Made by a program: the position numbers and the translations under genes
In this document: positions 32,291 through 34,973 of the stretch, in pieces
Layout of the letters: each line of letters opens with the position of its first letter
Numbering within the stretch: position 1 is the stretch's first letter
NCBI GenBank assembly: GCA_002350765.1
Contig: DEFK01000004.1
Span: forward strand, 11,642-46,614
Reading direction: 5' to 3'
Length of the DNA: 34,973 nucleotides
Source of the DNA: Ruminococcaceae bacterium UBA2854
Lineage (GTDB): Bacteria; Bacillota; Clostridia; Oscillospirales; Acutalibacteraceae
The notes under the pieces: generated by a model
The model's database searches: none
Seen by the model: only the letters and a program-made list of their open reading frames with translations
What the model was told of the DNA's origin: nothing

Positions 32291-33964
32291 TTAATCTAAA
32301 TCTTCGTATATAAAATGCTGAATATCGCTCTTGAGCTTATTAAAGTCGTTGAGCTGGATAATCCATGCTCCGCCCGCGGAGGTTCCGCTCTGCCATTCAC
32401 CTGGCTCGGGAACTCCTCTCTCCTTGAACTTATAATCGAAGAATCTTCCCGAGCGTTTAGCGTACCATTTTAAATCGTTCTTAGTAAGGTTGGTTTTAAC
32501 GCTCTTTCTGATCGTTCCGATTGTTTTAAGAACCTTTACGGGAGTATAGTCCTTATACGCTTTTACAATACTTCTTATAACTCTTCTCTGACGTCCCGCG
32601 CGGGTAAAGTCATCGCCGCCGAAGCCGTTACCACCTCTGTCGCGGCAAAGCCATAAAGCCTGCTGGCCGTTTAAGTGGGTTACTCCCCCGCTCGTCTTTA
32701 CAAGACCTATAGTACCAGCCTGACCGTTTTTATTAATCTGCCAGTTAATATATCCCGCTTCGTCGGATGTGATTTTAACGTCAATTCCGTCGAGAGCGTT
32801 TATAACTTCCTTAAATGTCGTAAAGCTTACGCACGCGTAGTTGTCGATTCTGATTCCGAATGTGCTCTGGATCGTTTTAACCGTGAGCTCGGGACCGCCT
32901 AACGCAAAAGCGGCGTTCAGCTTATTCGGGCCGTGACCGGGGATATTGAACCAGTTATCACGCATAAATGACGTCTGCTTTATAGTACCCGTGTTGGAGT
33001 CAACGGAAATCAGCATCATACAATCGGAACGGCCTTCGCCCGAGTCGCTGTCAACTCCGAGAAGAAGCACATTCTTAACGCTCGAATTCGTTAAAAGTCC
33101 GTTGACCTTATGGGTAACGCCCTTTACGAGCTCCAGCTTTTTATCGCTGAACTTTTTAAATACCCAGCCGTTAGTCTTTGAGAAATCGTAACGGATAGCA
33201 AGAATTCCGTCGTACTCTTTATTCTTTACGGTGTAGTACAGACGGTCTACGCCCTTCTCGAGGTCGGTATCGCGCTGTTTAAACTCCGCTTCCTTGTAAT
33301 ACGTTCTTACCTTAGCGGTCGCGATATCTTCCTCAACGCCCTTTACGGCGTAGAGCTCGTGCTCGTCAGTCTGAGCCTCGGCTTTATCGTATACAAACTC
33401 CGTGTTCTTTCTCTTAAACGTAACATTATAGGATACGGGCGAGATTCCGTAAGTATCATTTTCGCGGGTAATCTCTGCGTTGAATTTATAGTTATTGTTA
33501 TCTAAGGCTTCTTTCGACTTTTCAACCTTGATAACGGAAAAATCATATTTTTTAGAGCCTACATCAACCTGAGTAATGGTTTTATCGGAATTGAGCGCTT
33601 CGAAAATCTGTCCGTCAGTAGGCTTATCGGGGATTTTAAAGAACATAAAATACGCGCACACGCCCGCACCCGCTAAAATAAACACTCCGAGGATTATCGC
33701 GATAATAACAATAATCTTTTTCTTACTCTTAGGTTTCTTCTCAGCTTCTTCGTCGGTAGCTTCCGAGCTCTCCTCGGGCTCGGCAACGGGTTCATCAATT
33801 ACCTCGTTTTCAACCTCTGCCGCGGTATTTTCCACAGCCTCGTTTTCAGTCTCGGGCTTATCCGAGTTTTCAAGGTATTCCTTGCGCATCAGGTTTTCTC
33901 CGCAGTTAGTGCAGAAGATTTCGTCGGGATGGTTCTCAGTCCCGCATTTCTTACATATTTTCAT
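32291..33964 (-). CDS. Zinc-ribbon LytR-CpsA-Psr (LCP) membrane protein
   Basis: 557 residues from the ATG at 33964 (GGAGG ribosome binding site); an in-frame ATG at 34081 lies upstream of the likely transcript start. Order: cytoplasmic zinc ribbon with C4, C7, C18 and C21 (CKKCG...CTNCG), a Glu-rich linker (28-75), membrane helix (83-108), an uncharacterised outside domain (115-280), then the LCP domain (about 297-450) with GEGRSD (R312, D314) and FMRDN (R335, D336) and a phosphate-pocket region NKLNAAFALGG. Likely transfers a glycopolymer to the wall. The head is unlike the simple short N terminus of most LCP proteins, and it parallels the His-rich head of the LCP at 22085-23488. Confidence 0.9.
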   Translation of the reverse strand: MKICKKCGTENHPDEIFCTNCGENLMRKEYLENSDKPETENEAVENTAAEVENEVIDEPVAEPEESSEATDEEAEKKPKSKKKIIVIIAIILGVFILAGAGVCAYFMFFKIPDKPTDGQIFEALNSDKTITQVDVGSKKYDFSVIKVEKSKEALDNNNYKFNAEITRENDTYGISPVSYNVTFKRKNTEFVYDKAEAQTDEHELYAVKGVEEDIATAKVRTYYKEAEFKQRDTDLEKGVDRLYYTVKNKEYDGILAIRYDFSKTNGWVFKKFSDKKLELVKGVTHKVNGLLTNSSVKNVLLLGVDSDSGEGRSDCMMLISVDSNTGTIKQTSFMRDNWFNIPGHGPNKLNAAFALGGPELTVKTIQSTFGIRIDNYACVSFTTFKEVINALDGIDVKITSDEAGYINWQINKNGQAGTIGLVKTSGGVTHLNGQQALWLCRDRGGNGFGGDDFTRAGRQRRVIRSIVKAYKDYTPVKVLKTIGTIRKSVKTNLTKNDLKWYAKRSGRFFDYKFKERGVPEPGEWQSGTSAGGAWIIQLNDFNKLKSDIQHFIYEDLD

Positions 33965-33980
33965 ATAACATTCCTCCAAT

Positions 33981-34010
33981 ATAAGGATTAACCTTATTAA
34001 ACATAGTATA
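33981..34010 (-). promoter_or_regulatory. Leader inverted repeat and -10 of the zinc-ribbon LCP gene
   Basis: Minus strand TATACT (34005-34010) is a good -10; no clear -35 is seen. Just downstream is a perfect inverted repeat ATAAGG-ATTAA-CCTTAT (33981-33997), which could be an operator or a 5' hairpin. Confidence 0.4.
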
Positions 34011-34078
34011 CCATAAAAATCGGCAAAAAACGAAAAATTACGACATTGTAAACAAAACGGAAAGTTTCCGCTCCAAAG

Positions 34079-34134
34079 CACGCCTTTGGAAACTATTGAT
34101 ATAAAAGAAAAGTTTCTTCAACGGCGTGGTCTGA
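34079..34134. repeat. 55-bp CACGCC/GGCGTG repeat unit, copy 1
   Basis: On the minus strand it starts TCAGACCACGCCGTT and ends GGCGTG after 35 nt, so the ends CACGCC and GGCGTG can pair. The next bases form a further hairpin CCAAAG/CTTTGG (34074-34090). No coding potential is seen. Confidence 0.6.
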
Positions 34135-34181
34135 AAAAGCTATTGCTTATAACGTAAGTATCCCGAGCCGCTGTTGCCAAT

Positions 34182-34236
34182 CACGCCTTTTAAAGCGTTT
34201 CCTTTTTCAAAAAACATCCATAACGGCGTGGTCTGA
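34182..34236. repeat. 55-bp CACGCC/GGCGTG repeat unit, copy 2
   Basis: Same orientation as copy 1: 15 identical bases TCAGACCACGCCGTT, a 34-nt middle with little identity, then GGCGTG. Keeping the ends and spacing while the middle differs suggests the structure, not the sequence, is kept. Confidence 0.6.
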
Positions 34237-34255
34237 TTATCATTTTGTAAAAAAT

Positions 34256-34281
34256 AAAAAGGCCGACATTTGTCAGCCTTT
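34256..34281 (-). terminator. Terminator of the NrdD-like small gene
   Basis: AAAGGCCGAC (34258-34267) with GTCAGCCTTT (34272-34281), one G-T pair; the minus strand ends TTTTTATTTTTT. Confidence 0.88.
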
Positions 34282-34285
34282 AACT

Positions 34286-34582
34286 TCAAGCTATTTCTTC
34301 GAGCGAGCAGGAACAGGAATTAAGTCCGTGCTTTACTCTGTCTTCAACCTCAGCGCGTTTAGCGTTATTAAAGCGGTCAAGAGTTCCTACGAGGTAGCCT
34401 GTAATTCTTCTTATTCTCTCAAAGGGTACCGCGTCGTAAGTGTAGTTAACATCTACATACTCTCCGTCTACTGTAAACTCAAAGGTCTTAAACTCCTTAT
34501 CGGGGTTAGCCTCTTTAATCTGTGTTACGTAAGCGTCAATTTCCTTTTTAGATAATTCTCCGCCAATTACTTTAATCTCCAT
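34286..34582 (-). CDS. Stand-alone glycyl-radical-loop protein related to the C terminus of NrdD
   Basis: 98 residues. The second half, RRITGYLVGTLDRFNNAK (58-75) followed by EVEDRVKH, aligns with the very end of anaerobic ribonucleoside-triphosphate reductase; in E. coli NrdD the same stretch (RVCGYLG ... FNAGK ... EVKRRVKH) carries the radical Gly681, corresponding to G62 here. The first 57 residues are not the NrdD zinc finger and I do not recognise them; the tail NSCSCSLEEIA has two cysteines. Database names such as 'anaerobic ribonucleoside-triphosphate reductase' for such short proteins are misleading, since the catalytic barrel is absent. GGAAGG ribosome binding site, own promoter with an NrdR box, own terminator. 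It could be a spare radical domain, as GrcA/YfiD is for pyruvate formate-lyase. Confidence 0.72.
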   Translation of the reverse strand: MEIKVIGGELSKKEIDAYVTQIKEANPDKEFKTFEFTVDGEYVDVNYTYDAVPFERIRRITGYLVGTLDRFNNAKRAEVEDRVKHGLNSCSCSLEEIA

Positions 34583-34681
34583 TTTGTACCTTCCTTTCAG
34601 TAATTATTTTCAAAACTTATAAAACACACAATTCATCGTAATTTCATCATTAAAATCGCCCACATTTCGTGGAACATTATT

Positions 34682-34710
34682 ATTGTAACACAATATATAG
34701 CGTTTTGCAA
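34682..34710 (-). promoter_or_regulatory. Sigma-A promoter of the NrdD-like gene
   Basis: Minus strand TTGCAA (34705-34710), 17 bp, TACAAT (34682-34687). The leader is about 95 nt long. The spacer is almost entirely an NrdR box. Confidence 0.8.
34688..34703. promoter_or_regulatory. NrdR box
   Basis: ACACAATATATAGCGT matches the NrdR consensus acaCwAtATaTwGtgt at 15 of 16 positions and fills the promoter spacer, the typical position for repression by this nucleotide-sensing regulator. A weak second box (34657-34672, keeping ACATTT and GTG) lies exactly 31 bp away, the usual tandem spacing. Confidence 0.8.
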
Positions 34711-34881
34711 GTAACAATTCATTGTTTATATGCACAAAACTGTAACTAAATTATTGTTTATAATTACTAAAATTTTACCATTACAAGATAAAGGCAGAAA
34801 AATACACATTAAACTTTATTGAAAATTAAAAGTATTAATCTGTAATTCTAATTTAGAATTTAAAAAATAATACTATTATAT
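34711..34881. other. AT-rich intergenic stretch without a gene
   Basis: I see no coding region with a ribosome binding site. It contains a palindrome AACAAT-TC-ATTGTT (34713-34726) and one copy of ATGCACAAAAC, a motif also found near 22008. Otherwise nothing supportable. Confidence 0.5.
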
Positions 34882-34910
34882 TTGACATTAACTATATTAT
34901 AAGTTATAAT
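34882..34910 (+). promoter_or_regulatory. Consensus sigma-A promoter at the window end
   Basis: TTGACA (34882-34887), 17 bp, TATAAT (34905-34910), both hexamers perfect. The transcript would start near 34917 and leave the window 56 nt later. Confidence 0.88.
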
Positions 34911-34930
34911 ATACCACGTTAGATAAAAAA

Positions 34931-34973
34931 CATGCGGGCGTGGTAGCGTTGCGACCGCCGCCAGTGGCGGATA
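34931..34973 (+). ncRNA. GC-rich structured sequence, possible non-coding RNA or leader, cut by window edge
   Basis: After the strong promoter the AT-rich sequence changes to a GC-rich stretch containing CCGCC-AGT-GGCGG (34958-34970). The only ATG near the transcript start (34932) is closed by TAG after four codons, and no Shine-Dalgarno is seen. It does not match tmRNA, RNase P, SRP or a riboswitch that I can recognise. Confidence 0.3.

Noticed and set aside
33965..34081. Upstream ATG extending the zinc-ribbon LCP protein by 39 residues
   Set aside because: The GGAGG and zinc-ribbon start at 33964 are far better, and the extension runs back across the likely promoter and into the repeat region.
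34931..34973. tmRNA, RNase P or SRP RNA start
   Set aside because: None of the conserved sequences of these RNAs is visible in the 43 bases available.

Overview
The window looks like a chromosomal stretch of an anaerobic, endospore-lineage Clostridia bacterium, probably close to the Ruminococcaceae/Oscillospirales, though I cannot fix the genus. The pointers are AGGAGG-type ribosome binding sites, a T-box leader in front of thrS, the sporulation genes yqfC, yqfD and ylbJ, a bifunctional AdhE, BspA-type leucine-rich lipoproteins, and a class B sortase beside a protein with an SPKTG sorting signal. I see no prophage, insertion sequence, CRISPR array, rRNA or tRNA. Many sigma-A promoters with 16-17 bp spacers can be read directly, and several of them decide which start codon is real.

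Layout. 1-140 is a composite intergenic repeat (heptamer array, branched inverted-repeat core, second heptamer array). 135-2907 (minus) holds thrS, regulated by a T-box with a threonine ACC specifier, followed by a VanY-like protein that has lost every zinc and catalytic residue. 3198-4400 (minus) is an unknown membrane protein with an Asp/Tyr-rich tail. 4508-5131 (plus) is a tiny leader ORF and a shortened SpoIID-like protein. 5166-12761 (minus) is a housekeeping and sporulation block: yqfC, yqfD, ymdB, yloV/fakA, recG and a DacF-type carboxypeptidase. Diverging from it, 12806-16229 (plus) holds ylbJ, asnB and a PAP2 phosphatase. 16389-20487 (plus) is an apparent operon of a leucine-rich lipoprotein, adhE and a small APH-fold kinase. 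20665-24862 (minus) is an envelope block: a two-repeat lipoprotein, an LCP ligase with a histidine-rich cytoplasmic head, sortase B and its likely SPKTG substrate. 25032-27012 (plus) is nadA-mnmA. 27214-31593 is a small acyl-metabolism cluster (4HBT thioesterase, LysR regulator, FabF, acyl-CoA ligase). 31657-33964 has a membrane-anchored unknown protein and a zinc-ribbon LCP protein. 34286-34582 (minus) is a 98-residue protein carrying the glycyl-radical loop of anaerobic ribonucleotide reductase under a near-consensus NrdR box. The window ends in a strong promoter that runs into a GC-rich hairpin sequence cut by the edge.

How parts fit. Envelope functions recur: a DacF carboxypeptidase, a dead VanY relative, a SpoIID-like protein, PAP2, sortase B and two LCP proteins. 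LCP ligases attach glycopolymers to peptidoglycan and sortase B attaches proteins, so 22085-24862 reads as a surface-anchoring cassette. The thioesterase and fabF promoters share an 11-bp sequence, suggesting joint control by the LysR protein encoded between them. The items I find most worth following are the stand-alone NrdD-type glycyl-radical protein, the zinc-less VanY homologue, the sortase/LCP/SPKTG cassette, the LysR acyl cluster, and two kinds of intergenic repeat (heptamer/branched, and a 55-bp CACGCC...GGCGTG unit).
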